A DNA stretch of 58,057 nt from an uncultured Schlesneria sp. (GCA_903834925.1 CAILLA010000071.1:1-58057); one strand, 5' to 3'. Shown: positions 20,100-30,040, counted from the stretch's first letter. A program made the numbers and translations. Notes: generated by a model from the sequence alone, not told the origin.

Positions 20100-21077
20100 C
20101 TAGTACCGGACGATCATGTCAACCGTGAGTCGGTTCTGCATGATGTCTTTGCGTTCGGTATAGGGAATTTCGTAGGCCACACCAAGTTCCAGGCGATCGT
20201 GTGGTTTGTATTTCACACCGTAGGCACCCGTCACAATGTTGTTACCAGAAACATTGGTCGCACCCAGGTTAAACAGATCCAGTCCTTCGACGTTGGCATT
20301 GAACTGAGTACCATTGGACATCCAGTGATACCAGTTTGCTTCCGTGAAGAGATAAAATCCCGTCTTTCCGAGCTTTCGGTCCAAGTGGTTCGACCAGTAT
20401 GTGCTTTCGGTATAAGCGGAATTGTTGGCAGGAATTCTCGCTCCGAAGGCCGACAACACGTGCCAGTTCTCTCCGAGTTGCTGACCAGCGGTTGCGAAGA
20501 AGTTGAATTCGCCGTTCCCTTTCCCCTGCAAGGCTTGGTGGCTTCCCAGAGGAATTCCGTACGTGAAACCGGTACTGACGATGGTCTGAGTTTCGTAATT
20601 TTTGTAGAGATTATATTTCAAGCCCGCATTGACGTCGGCAAACCCATCGCTCAAAAGAGGGTTTTGTGAAAAGAAGAAACCGTCTTTTGTTGCAATGATC
20701 GACAAGTTTTCGGTCAGTGCTGCCCGTGCCTGCATGGCAAACAATTGTACCTGTCCACCGCCGAGTGAGGTTGGCAGGGTATGATTTGCAAAAATAAACC
20801 GGGCTTCGGTCAAGGTGCGTGGGTCTTCAAAATAAACCGGATTGGACATTGGGCTGATAAAGTTTGAAAACCCATGATCGCTTGGCGCAATCAAACCAAA
20901 CAACTTTTCCTGGCTTCCACCTGTTGAAGTGCAGTTCAAACCCGTCGTTGAGCAGTTTGTCGAGCTAAATGGGTTCAAGTTGGGAACAGAAATGAGTGGC
21001 TCATCGGACAAGCCAACTCGTGAGACGGTAACGAGCAACACAAAACTGAGCAGTAATTGCCGATGCTTCATCTTCAT
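20100..21077 (-). CDS. Outer-membrane beta-barrel-like exported protein
   Basis: The 325-residue protein starts MKMKHRQLLLSFVLLV with a cleavable signal ending near LSD and ends in an aromatic residue (DMIVRY), the usual barrel C-terminal signature. The body alternates hydrophobic and polar residues (YNLYKNYETQTIVSTGFTYG, GKTGFYLFTEANWYHW), consistent with transmembrane strands. An early Cys/Ser/Thr-rich stretch (STNCSTTGLNCTST) is unusual. The ribosome site GGAAGG is good. A long palindrome sits 38-73 bp upstream of the start. I think this is a planctomycete-wide family of unknown function. Confidence 0.75.
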   Translation of the reverse strand: MKMKHRQLLLSFVLLVTVSRVGLSDEPLISVPNLNPFSSTNCSTTGLNCTSTGGSQEKLFGLIAPSDHGFSNFISPMSNPVYFEDPRTLTEARFIFANHTLPTSLGGGQVQLFAMQARAALTENLSIIATKDGFFFSQNPLLSDGFADVNAGLKYNLYKNYETQTIVSTGFTYGIPLGSHQALQGKGNGEFNFFATAGQQLGENWHVLSAFGARIPANNSAYTESTYWSNHLDRKLGKTGFYLFTEANWYHWMSNGTQFNANVEGLDLFNLGATNVSGNNIVTGAYGVKYKPHDRLELGVAYEIPYTERKDIMQNRLTVDMIVRY

Positions 21078-21114
21078 TGTGATACCTTCCTTGATCTGCT
21101 TTTGAGTGAGGGCT

Positions 21115-21150
21115 GAATTTCGGATAAATTGGTCCGTTTATCCGAAATTC
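21115..21150. promoter_or_regulatory. Perfect 14-bp inverted repeat upstream of the barrel gene
   Basis: GAATTTCGGATAAA is followed after 8 bp by its exact reverse complement TTTATCCGAAATTC. It lies 38-73 bp before the barrel gene start and about 290 bp before the Rrf2-type regulator on the other strand. It could be an operator or a 5' leader hairpin. No known factor site matched. Confidence 0.6.
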
Positions 21151-21441
21151 TCTTGCGCTACCTATCGGCTTTATTTCGCCAGGGTTTTGATTTGTCTCGG
21201 CTTAGAATCGCACCAGGTTCGCCAAACGCGACGAACGCAACGATCAAGGAAACTTTTCCGTTTGAGTTAAATTGGAAAGCCTATTTTGGAAACGTAAATG
21301 CGCGAAACGGCACAAGAACAGCGGTAATTGTCGGGCAAAAGAGGATTAATGGACATTTAAGTCTAGTGTCCTCAGGTTGTCGACACAGCTACAATCCATC
21401 GCTTGGTTGGACTACTTGGGGTCTTGTGGGTGTATTTCGAA

Positions 21442-21912
21442 GTGTTTTCTCGAGCCGTTGAGTATTCCTTACGCGCGATGGTCATGCTGACGGAAGTCAA
21501 AGATCAGCCTCTGACCGTACAGGTAATGGCTGAGAGAGGTCAGATTCCTGCCCCGTATTTGTCCAAACTCTTGCAGATCTTGACACGTGCAGGCCTGATT
21601 TCTTCGCAACGCGGTACAGGCGGTGGTTACTTTCTCGCTCGAAGTTCGGCAGAAATTTCCCTTGCCGACATCGTGAAGGTGATTGAACCGCTACAGCTTC
21701 CGCCGAAACAATTGGCGGGAAGCGTTGTTGCCAGATCACTCTACCTGATTGATCAAAAGCTGGATCAGGCGCTGTCGCAGGTCGAATTGGCTTTCGAAAA
21801 GACGTCGCTTGAAGATCTTTGGAAAGAAAACGACGGCACGATCCCACTTTGTTCGCCCTCTCCGCTTGTTGTTCTTGAAATCTCAGCCAACAAACGCCAA
21901 CAGAGTTCATAG
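21442..21912 (+). CDS. Rrf2-family transcriptional regulator without the Fe-S cysteines
   Basis: A winged-helix DNA-binding protein of about 156 residues, using GTG 21442. Rrf2 proteins normally begin just before the SRAVEYSLRAMVML segment, and the upstream 13 residues in the same frame look non-coding. It has the recognition region APYLSKLLQILTRAGLISSQRG and the wing GTGGGYFLAR. IscR and NsrR hold three Cys near residues 90-106; here that region (PPKQLAGSVVARS) has none. It therefore may act without an Fe-S cluster, more like CymR. It precedes the polyprenyl synthase gene by about 140 bp on the same strand. Confidence 0.85.
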   Translation: MFSRAVEYSLRAMVMLTEVKDQPLTVQVMAERGQIPAPYLSKLLQILTRAGLISSQRGTGGGYFLARSSAEISLADIVKVIEPLQLPPKQLAGSVVARSLYLIDQKLDQALSQVELAFEKTSLEDLWKENDGTIPLCSPSPLVVLEISANKRQQSS

Positions 21913-22053
21913 TTCGGAAATAATTCAACTTTTCCGTCGTCCGACTTTGCCCTGCCAAGCATTGTTGATTAGCATATTCCCGCGATGGAACGCGGCTTGA
22001 GTACTGGCCGAGGGGTGGCCTGAGCAATCTCTAGATTTCTGGCAGGGACGCGG

Positions 22054-23013
22054 GTGGACGTGATGTCTGTGGATGGTCAACAGTTTGAAACCGAATTGAC
22101 TGAGTTACGTGGCCGGATTAATGCCCGGTTGGCGAACTACATGGAGATTTTGGAAGACTGCCCAACCCCATTGCGCGAGTCGATGGCTTACAGCCTTCTT
22201 GCCGGTGGAAAGCGCCTCAGGCCCATCCTGGTACTGCTCGCGTGTGAAGCATGTGGTGGATCATTTGAGGCAGCTCTTCCCGCCGCCTGTGCGATCGAAA
22301 TGATTCATACTTATTCGTTGGTTCATGATGATTTGCCGGCCATGGATAATGACGACTACCGTCGGGGTCGACTGACAAATCACAAAGTGTATGGGGATGG
22401 GCTGGCCATACTGGCCGGGGACGCACTTCTCACACTGGCCTTCGAGGTGATCGCGCGAGACACCCAACCTGCGTCAGTCGCTGCAGCCTGTTGCGTCGAT
22501 CTGGCCGGTGCTTCGGGATGGTGTGGTATGGTCGGTGGCCAGGTGGCTGATCTGCAAGCCGAACAACGACTTGAAAAGCAGAATTCGTCCGAACAACCAA
22601 AAAATCAAGAAGTTGCTTCAGAGACTGCCCAAAATCTTTTCACACTCGAAGCCATTCACCGGCGTAAGACGGGTCGATTGTTATGCTCGGCAGTTACCCT
22701 TGGTGCTCGAGTCGCTCAAGCGGATGCAGATTCGATCAATCGATTGCAAGAATACGGAAAACGTGTTGGCTTGGCCTTTCAAATTGCGGATGATTTATTA
22801 GATGTGACGGGCGATGAGGCAAAACTTGGAAAGAAAGTCGGAAAGGATGCGTCACTTGGCAAAATGACCTATCCAGGTCTTCTTGGCATCGAAGCCAGTC
22901 GACAAAAGGCTGACCACCTGATCCAAGAGGCTTGCAATTTGCTGGAACCCTTTGGAAAACGGGCGGATTCACTGATTGGTTTGGCGAGATTTGTGACCAG
23001 GCGAGATCACTGA
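22054..23013 (+). CDS. ispA: Polyprenyl diphosphate synthase (FPP/GGPP synthase, IspA type)
   Basis: Joins isopentenyl diphosphate to allylic diphosphates to make C15/C20 precursors. The 319-residue protein has the first Asp-rich motif in HDDLPAMDND, a GGKRLRP substrate motif near residue 52, GQVADLQAE in the middle helix, and the second Asp-rich motif IADDLLDVTGD with KTYPG-like KMTYPGL after it. The four-residue spacing of the first Asp-rich motif (DDxxxxD) matches bacterial short-chain synthases. Start GTG 22054 or ATG 22063. It is followed by dxs after 80 bp, so a small isoprenoid operon is likely. Chain length cannot be read securely; FPP or GGPP. Confidence 0.92.
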   Translation: MDVMSVDGQQFETELTELRGRINARLANYMEILEDCPTPLRESMAYSLLAGGKRLRPILVLLACEACGGSFEAALPAACAIEMIHTYSLVHDDLPAMDNDDYRRGRLTNHKVYGDGLAILAGDALLTLAFEVIARDTQPASVAAACCVDLAGASGWCGMVGGQVADLQAEQRLEKQNSSEQPKNQEVASETAQNLFTLEAIHRRKTGRLLCSAVTLGARVAQADADSINRLQEYGKRVGLAFQIADDLLDVTGDEAKLGKKVGKDASLGKMTYPGLLGIEASRQKADHLIQEACNLLEPFGKRADSLIGLARFVTRRDH

Positions 23014-23093
23014 AGAGAGAACGAAAATTACGAATTCAGGCAGACACCTGTTTTCGCGTAAACAACAGACGAGTCTTGTACTTGGAGTCGATA

Positions 23094-25007
23094 ATGAAGT
23101 TTGAACTGCTACCTGGAATACACTCACCTCTCGATCTCCGCAGTCTGAACGATCAACAATTGGTCCAATTGTCCGACGAGATTCGTGAGGCGCTGTGCAA
23201 TCTGGTGCAGGAACGATCGGCTCATTTCGCCAGCAACCTCGGAGTTGTTGAACTCTGTCTGGCACTTCATCTCGTCTACGATTTCTCCAAAGACCGTCTG
23301 ATCTGGGACACTGGCCATCAAATCTATCCCCACAAACTGATCACCGGTCGGTTCTCGCAATTCCCTTCCATTCGGACAAAGGGAGGCCTGATGGGTTTCC
23401 CAAATCCGAATGAAAGCCCCTACGATTTATTCATGACGGGTCATGCAGGGGCGAGTGTGTCGACGGTCCTGGGGATGAAAGCGGCGGACGATTTACTGGG
23501 ACAATCCTACCGCAAATCTGTGGCCGTTATTGGTGACGGGGCGCTCCCTTCAGGCGTTGTCTTCGAAGCCATGAATAACGCGGCCGAGCTGAAAAGTGAC
23601 CTGCTTGTCATTCTGAACGACAACGAAATGGGAATTTGCCCTCGCGTCGGTGGGTTGGCGAAATATCTCGACAAAGCCCGAACCGCCGACTTCTACAACG
23701 GACTAAAACGGGACGTCAATTGGCTGCTGAATAAGGTCCCGGTGGTCGGCAAGCAATCGGCCGATGCCATCGGTCAATTCAAAGCGGCCCTGAAAGGGTT
23801 CCTGCACGGGGGAATGCTGTTTGAAGAGATGGGGTTCCGGTACATCGGACCGGTCGATGGCCACAATTTGCTCGAACTGCGAAAAACCCTGGAAATGGTC
23901 AAAGAAGTCAGTGGACCCGTGCTTTTGCATGTCTTCACACAAAAGGGGCATGGATTTGAACCTGCTTGTGAAGATCCGGTGACTTACCACGCACCTCCGC
24001 CGTTCGCTCGCAATAAGAAGAATGAAATCGTCTCGATCAAGAAATCGTCCGCACGTGCCTATACCAATACCATGAGCGATGCGATTTTTGACGCCATGCA
24101 ACGTGACCCCAAAGTCTGCGTCCTCACAGCCGCCATGTGCGAAGGAAACAAGCTAGGTCGTGTCCGCAATGAATTTCCCGATCGGTTCTTCGACACGGGA
24201 ATTTGTGAAGCACACACGGTCGCTTTCGCAGGCGGGATGGCGAAGAGCGGCATGCGTCCAATCGTCAATATTTACAGTACGTTCCTGCAGCGAAGCTTCG
24301 ATCATATCTTCCAGGAAGTCGCGCTTCAGAACCTGCCGGTTACCTTCTGTCTCGATCGCGGTGGCCTTGCAGGGCCCGACGGTCCGACGCATCACGGGGT
24401 CTTCGACAACACCTATATGCGTGTTTTCCCGAACATGACCGTGATGGCACCTGGTGATGAACTTGACATCGCTCCGATGCTGGATTTCGCTCTGAGCCAC
24501 AATGGTCCAACCTCAATCCGCTATCCGAAAGCCAATGTCGAACACATCACGCGAACTGAATGTCCTGTCGAACACGGTAAGGCGGAAGTCTGGCGTTGGG
24601 GTGAAGACGGGATGTTCGTCGCCTTTGGTTCATTGTTTACCGATTGCGTTGCAGCTTCTGAAAAGTTGAAAGAGGACGGCCTGGACGTCGGTGTGATCAA
24701 CGCCAGGTTTGCAAAACCGATCGACCGCGCCACGATTTTCCGAGCGATCGAAGAAACCGGGTTTGTGATCACAGTCGAAGAAAATACGATCTGCGGAGGA
24801 TTCGGCGCAGCAGTTCTCGAAGCAGCCAATGCGTCAGGAGTATCAACCTCGAATATCAAGTGCCTGGGAATTCCCGATCGATTCATTGAACATGGTGAAC
24901 GTGACGAATTGCTGGCCGATATTGGATTAAACGTTGATGGACTCGTGACGACGGCATTGGCCATGGCAGACCGAGGCACACTTGTCGAATGTGAAACTGA
25001 CAGTTGA
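23094..25007 (+). CDS. dxs: 1-deoxy-D-xylulose-5-phosphate synthase
   Basis: First enzyme of the MEP isoprenoid pathway: condenses pyruvate and glyceraldehyde 3-phosphate using thiamine diphosphate. The start is ATG 23094 behind GGAG; the open frame extends 54 codons upstream but those residues do not resemble DXS. The 637-residue protein has WDTGHQIYPHK (catalytic His region), GDGALPSGVVFEAMNN and NDNEMGI (thiamine/Mg site), and DTGICEAHTVAFAGGMA (catalytic Glu; usual motif IAEQH, here ICEAH). It also has YSTFLQRSFDH and DRGGLAGPDGPTHHG, all in the expected order. It sits 80 bp after the polyprenyl synthase. Confidence 0.95.
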   Translation: MKFELLPGIHSPLDLRSLNDQQLVQLSDEIREALCNLVQERSAHFASNLGVVELCLALHLVYDFSKDRLIWDTGHQIYPHKLITGRFSQFPSIRTKGGLMGFPNPNESPYDLFMTGHAGASVSTVLGMKAADDLLGQSYRKSVAVIGDGALPSGVVFEAMNNAAELKSDLLVILNDNEMGICPRVGGLAKYLDKARTADFYNGLKRDVNWLLNKVPVVGKQSADAIGQFKAALKGFLHGGMLFEEMGFRYIGPVDGHNLLELRKTLEMVKEVSGPVLLHVFTQKGHGFEPACEDPVTYHAPPPFARNKKNEIVSIKKSSARAYTNTMSDAIFDAMQRDPKVCVLTAAMCEGNKLGRVRNEFPDRFFDTGICEAHTVAFAGGMAKSGMRPIVNIYSTFLQRSFDHIFQEVALQNLPVTFCLDRGGLAGPDGPTHHGVFDNTYMRVFPNMTVMAPGDELDIAPMLDFALSHNGPTSIRYPKANVEHITRTECPVEHGKAEVWRWGEDGMFVAFGSLFTDCVAASEKLKEDGLDVGVINARFAKPIDRATIFRAIEETGFVITVEENTICGGFGAAVLEAANASGVSTSNIKCLGIPDRFIEHGERDELLADIGLNVDGLVTTALAMADRGTLVECETDS

Positions 25008-25093
25008 GCCCCCCGTCATGAGACTGGGCTGTTGGTCTAAGAATCGGACAGGACCAAAGAACGATCAAGACTCGGAAACAAGGATGTAACCCA

Positions 25094-26443
25094 ATGCTCA
25101 CAACACGTCGCTGGCCTTGCATCATAGTGTCTGGCTTCTTGATGCTAATCCCTGCAGCCGTTTTTGCAGCCGACAAATACAAGTTGGAAGAACCCGTTGA
25201 CGATGCCCGTGTGTTTGGTGTCGGAACCCGAGTTGAAATCTCGGGCAAATTGCAGCCGACTCCGAAAGTCGCTCCACTGTCGCAGTCGGCATCCGCTGCA
25301 ATCTCGTATCGCGAACGGCGATTACTGGGACCAGGTGAAGGAGCAGAATCGTTTCGAGCTGTTCGCGAATACGAAACCGCGCTGGCAGAGATCGATGTCG
25401 ATGGAAACAAGACGTCGATTCGGCTGCCAGATCCGCTGAAACTGATTGTTGCTCAAGGGCGGACAGAAGGAGTGGAACTTTATGGATTGGCAGGATTATT
25501 GACGGCCAATGAACTCGATTTAATTCGTTCACCCGCCGACAGTCTGGCGTTGATTTCACTTTTACCGGCCAAAGAAGTCGAAGTCGGTGAGCAGTGGACG
25601 GTCAACGACTGGTCTTTTCAGATGCTGACGGCACTCGACGCCGTCGTGAAAGGTAAGCTGGATTGCAAGCTCGAATCCGTGGAAAAAGGAGTTGCTCGAA
25701 TCAAGCTCGATGGCAAACTTGAAGGTGCCGCAGCAGGTTCGACCACCGAAGTGACCATCACCGGCTTCTTCACCTATAACCTTGATGGAAAATTCATCGC
25801 GGATACGGACTTCGTTCAAACCGAAACGCGAGCGATCGGACCGGTCAGCCCCGCTTTGGATATTAAGGCCCGAGTTCGCTTACTCCGATCACCCGCTAAA
25901 ACGTCAGGACGACTCAATGATCAGAAGATTATTGATCTAGCCGCAAATGAAGCTCCCGAAACCGCGAAGTTCCTGAGATTCGAATCGCCCTGGAATATCG
26001 GGATGCAGCACGGCCGACATTGGCACCTTTACAAGGTCGATGAGGCTGTCGCCGTATTTCGATTGCTCGACGAAGGAAATTTTGTTGCTCAATGTGACAT
26101 GGCCTCGATCGCAGCGGCCAAGCCTGGCGAACACCTGGCGGAACAGACATTCCTCAGCGATATCCGTCGTTCGCTTGGCGAACGATTGCGGTCAATGAGC
26201 AAAGGCGATGTTGTCCCGTCATCCGATCGAAAATTCGTCTTTAAAGTCCTGGCCGAAGGTGTTGTTGGCGAGAGGCAGATGACTTGGGTCTTTTACCTTG
26301 TCGCAGATCCGACGGGCCGACAAGCGTCGCTCATGTTTGCCGTCGACACGGCACTTGCCGAAACGTTGGCGCAGTATGATCGCGAACTCGTTGACAATTT
26401 GAAGTTTGGTCCAGCACCAGTACCTCGAGCGGCAAACAAATAA
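25094..26443 (+). CDS. Exported hypothetical protein (449 aa)
   Basis: Starts MLTTRRWPCIIVSGFLMLIP with a signal peptide ending near FAA-DK. The body is beta-rich and lacks membrane segments: early VGTRVEISGKL, then LLTANELDLIRSP, VGEQWTVNDWSF near residue 170, and an end region ARVTWVFYLVADPTGRQ-like. The VGEQWTV segment recalls planctomycete exported proteins of unknown function, but I cannot place it in a named family. It lies 87 bp after dxs and 38 bp before the hydrolase gene, so it may share their transcript. Confidence 0.72.
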   Translation: MLTTRRWPCIIVSGFLMLIPAAVFAADKYKLEEPVDDARVFGVGTRVEISGKLQPTPKVAPLSQSASAAISYRERRLLGPGEGAESFRAVREYETALAEIDVDGNKTSIRLPDPLKLIVAQGRTEGVELYGLAGLLTANELDLIRSPADSLALISLLPAKEVEVGEQWTVNDWSFQMLTALDAVVKGKLDCKLESVEKGVARIKLDGKLEGAAAGSTTEVTITGFFTYNLDGKFIADTDFVQTETRAIGPVSPALDIKARVRLLRSPAKTSGRLNDQKIIDLAANEAPETAKFLRFESPWNIGMQHGRHWHLYKVDEAVAVFRLLDEGNFVAQCDMASIAAAKPGEHLAEQTFLSDIRRSLGERLRSMSKGDVVPSSDRKFVFKVLAEGVVGERQMTWVFYLVADPTGRQASLMFAVDTALAETLAQYDRELVDNLKFGPAPVPRAANK

Positions 26444-26480
26444 TGTCGTGGAGACGTCGGTCAATGGACAGAGGTGAACG

Positions 26481-27209
26481 GTGAAACCCGATCCGCCAGA
26501 AATGGATGACGAATCGAGACAACCGCCGAACGCAACAGAATCTCCTTTGATCTTGCTACCTGGCCTCGGTGGCGATTCGCGTTTATTCCGACCGCAACGA
26601 GCCGTCTTCCCACAACTGGTTGTGCCCGATTGGATCGAACCTCAACCGAATGAACCGCTCGTTAATTACGCAGCACGATTTGCAAAACTCCTTGACCCTG
26701 GCCAGCCCTGTTTCATCGGTGGAGTCTCTTTCGGAGGTGTCGTCGCTCTGGAAATTGCCACCCATCTGAAAACTCGCGAGTGCTATTTGTTGGGAAGCAT
26801 TCGTTCACCGAAAGAAGTCCCTCCGCGACTGAAGATCTTTCGATCGATTTCGAATCTGGTCATGATTCCCAAATGGCTGTCGCCCTTGGTCTTGACCTGC
26901 GGTGGTCGCTGGTTGAATCCAATGGTGCGAGGTGTCTTACATCAACTGAATGACGCCGACGATCGCTTCTTACGCTGGGCCGCCAAAGCGATCCTGCAAT
27001 GGACCCCGTCAGAAGGGGTCGCGCACGTGCGAGTCGTCCAGATCCACGGCGACCGCGACCGTGTTTTTCCCTATAGCCACAACTTCGCTGACAAGACCAT
27101 CGCAGGTGCCGGACATCTGGTGTCGCTGACCCACGCCGACAAGGTCAATCAGTACCTTCGCGAACGAATGGCGAATGCTCCGGAATTTGACGAATTACAT
27201 TCGTCCTGA
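26481..27209 (+). CDS. Alpha/beta hydrolase
   Basis: The 242-residue protein has the nucleophile elbow GGVSFGG near residue 80, an Asp in HGDRDRVFP near 195, and a His in GAGHLVSLTHA near 213, a full catalytic triad in the expected order. The oxyanion segment LLPGLGGDSRLF comes early. GTG start at 26481 behind GAGGTGAACG. No lid domain is obvious and there is no signal peptide. The substrate is unknown; menaquinone- and thioesterase-like members look similar. Its 3' end overlaps the convergent lipoprotein gene by 15 bp. Confidence 0.85.
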   Translation: MKPDPPEMDDESRQPPNATESPLILLPGLGGDSRLFRPQRAVFPQLVVPDWIEPQPNEPLVNYAARFAKLLDPGQPCFIGGVSFGGVVALEIATHLKTRECYLLGSIRSPKEVPPRLKIFRSISNLVMIPKWLSPLVLTCGGRWLNPMVRGVLHQLNDADDRFLRWAAKAILQWTPSEGVAHVRVVQIHGDRDRVFPYSHNFADKTIAGAGHLVSLTHADKVNQYLRERMANAPEFDELHSS

Positions 27210-27413
27210 TCGCATGGACGACGGGCTGCTGAGCGATGAAGGGACACCTCCGTGGGAATAATCCATACCGGCCGACCTCATCCAATCGTATCGCTCATCA
27301 TATAACTCCGCGCGACGCTGACTGGAAGTAGCCGACGAACTTCCTTTTGTCGAAACACAACCCAAAGCGGATTGAAGAGAGAAAAGCATTAACAGAAGCA
27401 GCAAGTGTCTCAT
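27195..27413 (-). CDS. Small lipoprotein (72 aa)
   Basis: MRHLLLLLMLFSLQSALGC is a short signal peptide with lipobox SALGC. The mature part is about 54 residues, Ser/Arg-rich, with RRAELYDERYDW. GGAGAGG lies 4 bp before the ATG, a strong ribosome site. It is convergent with and overlaps the hydrolase gene. Function unknown. Confidence 0.7.
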   Translation of the reverse strand: MRHLLLLLMLFSLQSALGCVSTKGSSSATSSQRRAELYDERYDWMRSAGMDYSHGGVPSSLSSPSSMRSGRM

Positions 27414-27749
27414 CAGACCTCTCCGAACTTCCGAGCCTCGTTTTGTTCCGACGAAGTAAATATCGACTTCGGAAATCCGCTACGATATCCAAACGGCTTA
27501 AGATCTGTTCAGGCAATTAAAAAACTGCCGACGATATGACCGTTAGCCGGCCGTCTACGTAACATCGCATTCATTATTATTCGCCTTCCCGAATGACTTA
27601 CGCAAACCCTCGACAGCGATTGACCGTTTCGAGACGATTTTGAACTCGACCTGTGAATCCGTTTGTGACACAGTCGTGAATACAAAAGTCGTTTATCGTT
27701 GTAAGCAACGAAAGAATTCCTTCTCGCCCACGTGGAGAATGACGTCAGG
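27414..27749. other. Divergent intergenic region
   Basis: 336 bp between the lipoprotein and glgX; both promoters should lie here. No repeat, RNA or clear promoter was identified. Confidence 0.5.
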
Positions 27750-29945
27750 ATGGCAATTCAACGAGTTTGGCCGGGCCGCTCAGCTCCTCTGGGAGCGACC
27801 TGGGATGGCAACGGGGTCAATTTTGCCGTGTTCTCGGAACACGCCACACAGGTCGATCTTTGTCTGTTTGATTCTCCGTTTTCCACAAAAGAAGCCGCCT
27901 GTATTCCGCTTCCTGATCAGACTGACCATGTCTGGAACGGATATCTTCCCGATGTAAAACCCGGTCAGCTCTATGGCTTTCGAGCACATGGCCCCTACGA
28001 GCCGCAGCGGGGATTTCGATTTAACGCCAACAAAGTGTTGCTTGACCCGTATGCGAAAGGGATCGGACGCAATCTGACCTGGACCGATGCTGCATTTGGT
28101 TATCGTGTCGGCGACCCTGCTGGCGATCTCAGTTTCGACGAACGAGATAATGCCGATACCGCTCCTTTGGCCGCCGTGATCAATCCCGCATTCCAGTGGA
28201 TGGGCGACAAGCCTCTCAGAACCCCGTGGCATAAGACATTGATCTACGAAATGCACGTCAAAGGGTTTTCGTATAAAAGCCCGTGGGTGCCGCGCGAATA
28301 CCGTGGAAAGTATGCCGGTGTTTCATGCGAAGGTTCTCTTCGGCATTTGCGTTCGCTGGGAGTGACTGCCGTCGAATTGATGCCCGTTCATCATCATGTC
28401 GATGAACGATTCCTCGTCGAACGAGGACTCACCAACTACTGGGGCTACAACACGCTGGCCTTTCTCGCTCCCGATCTTCGATTTGGCTCGTACCGTGATC
28501 CGCAGCGGACCGTGAACGAATTCAAACGGATGGTTCGACGATTGCACCGAAATGGCTTCGAAGTGATCCTCGACGTGGTCTACAACCATACCTGCGAAGG
28601 AAATCACTACGGCCCGACGATCTCACTGAAGGGTCTGGATAATACGTCATACTATCGCGTCGCCGATCAACCCCGATATTACAAGGATTACACCGGTTGC
28701 GGTAATACACTGAATATGCAATCTCCACGCGTGCTACAATTGATCATGGACAGCCTGCGGTATTGGGTTCAGGAGATGCACGTCGATGGGTTTCGGTTCG
28801 ATCTGGCCGCCGCGCTAGCTCGTGAACTGCACGATGTCGATAAGCTCGGTGCCTTTTTCGACATCATTCATCAAGATCCGATTCTGTCACAGGTCAAGCT
28901 GATTGCCGAGCCCTGGGATGTCGGTCCAGGCGGTTATCAGGTCGGCAATTTCCCCGTCTTGTGGACCGAATGGAACGGAAAATATCGCGATTGCGTCCGC
29001 AAGTTCTGGCGCGGCGATGGACACACCGCAAGCGAATTCGCGACCCGATTATGCGGCAGCAGTGATCTTTACGAGGGAACAGGTCGAAGGCCCTATGCCA
29101 GTATCAACTTTGTCACCTCGCACGACGGATTCTCCCTGAATGATCTCGTCAGCTACAACCACAAACACAACGAGGCGAACGGCGAAAACAACGGCGACGG
29201 AGACAATCATAACATCAGTTGGAACTGTGGCGCCGAAGGGAAAACCGACGACCTGTCTGTGATCGAACGACGAAAACGCCAGAAGCAAAATTTCATCGCC
29301 ACACTGATGATCTCACAAGGGGTCGCGATGCTCCGCAGCGGCGACGAATTCAGTCAGTCACAGGATGGGAACAATAACGCCTATTGTCAGGACAACCCGA
29401 TCAGCTGGCTGCGCTGGAAGCTGACGGACGAGGAACAGGGGATTTTCGAGTTCACCAGAAAGGCCATTGAGCTCTGGAAAAGCCAGCCTGTTCTTCAACG
29501 TCGAAAGTTTTTCCAGGGACGGATGATTCGCGGCGAATTGATTCGCGACGTCTTGTGGTTGACGCCCGAGGGCGAACAAATGAATGACTCTGACTGGAAC
29601 AAACACTATACCCGCTGCCTCGGGATGCGTTTGGAAGGCCAGATGGATGACGAGATTGACGACAAGGGCCGTCACATCGTCGGCGACACGTTGTTAATCC
29701 TGTTCAATTCACACAACGGTTTAATTCCCTTCCTGATGCCGCCGCACGCAGAATCCGAATTCTGGCAGCCAGTGCTCGACACTGCCACGGATCGACCTTT
29801 GAAACGACTGCTGGCCCAGCAGCCTTATCCACTACAGGCACATTCGCTTGCCGTTTTAAGATTAAACCGCCCGAAACCAAAGTTGCTTGCACGAGCAAGA
29901 TCTGCGATTCATAACGTTCTGAAAAAGAGCCAGCGTTCGAAATAA
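27750..29945 (+). CDS. glgX: Glycogen debranching enzyme (GlgX, GH13_11 isoamylase type)
   Basis: Hydrolyses alpha-1,6 branches of limit dextrins during glycogen breakdown. About 731 residues from ATG 27750; a GTG at 27732 is the only upstream alternative. An N-terminal CBM48 (LGATWDGNGVNFAVFSEHA) is followed by the GH13 barrel: DVVYNHT, DGFRFDLAA (nucleophile Asp), AEPWDVGPGGYQVG (acid/base Glu), TSHDGFSLNDLV (transition-state Asp). These are the four conserved regions of the isoamylase/GlgX subgroup. No other glycogen gene is present in the window. The start is 300 bp downstream of the divergent lipoprotein gene. Confidence 0.95.
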   Translation: MAIQRVWPGRSAPLGATWDGNGVNFAVFSEHATQVDLCLFDSPFSTKEAACIPLPDQTDHVWNGYLPDVKPGQLYGFRAHGPYEPQRGFRFNANKVLLDPYAKGIGRNLTWTDAAFGYRVGDPAGDLSFDERDNADTAPLAAVINPAFQWMGDKPLRTPWHKTLIYEMHVKGFSYKSPWVPREYRGKYAGVSCEGSLRHLRSLGVTAVELMPVHHHVDERFLVERGLTNYWGYNTLAFLAPDLRFGSYRDPQRTVNEFKRMVRRLHRNGFEVILDVVYNHTCEGNHYGPTISLKGLDNTSYYRVADQPRYYKDYTGCGNTLNMQSPRVLQLIMDSLRYWVQEMHVDGFRFDLAAALARELHDVDKLGAFFDIIHQDPILSQVKLIAEPWDVGPGGYQVGNFPVLWTEWNGKYRDCVRKFWRGDGHTASEFATRLCGSSDLYEGTGRRPYASINFVTSHDGFSLNDLVSYNHKHNEANGENNGDGDNHNISWNCGAEGKTDDLSVIERRKRQKQNFIATLMISQGVAMLRSGDEFSQSQDGNNNAYCQDNPISWLRWKLTDEEQGIFEFTRKAIELWKSQPVLQRRKFFQGRMIRGELIRDVLWLTPEGEQMNDSDWNKHYTRCLGMRLEGQMDDEIDDKGRHIVGDTLLILFNSHNGLIPFLMPPHAESEFWQPVLDTATDRPLKRLLAQQPYPLQAHSLAVLRLNRPKPKLLARARSAIHNVLKKSQRSK

Positions 29946-30040
29946 ATTGGGGTAGACCTACACACCCCTGGCTATTTGAACTGCTGACCCAGAACATTCG
30001 ACCTGATGTTTTCCCGGCCTGAAGGGCCATCACAAATCAG

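Noticed and set aside
20064-20669. Plus-strand 201-residue open frame
   Set aside because: Lies wholly opposite the barrel gene and lacks any domain or ribosome site.
23094-25007. Transketolase or pyruvate dehydrogenase instead of dxs
   Set aside because: Domain order and the YSTFLQR and GPDGPTHHG blocks are those of DXS.
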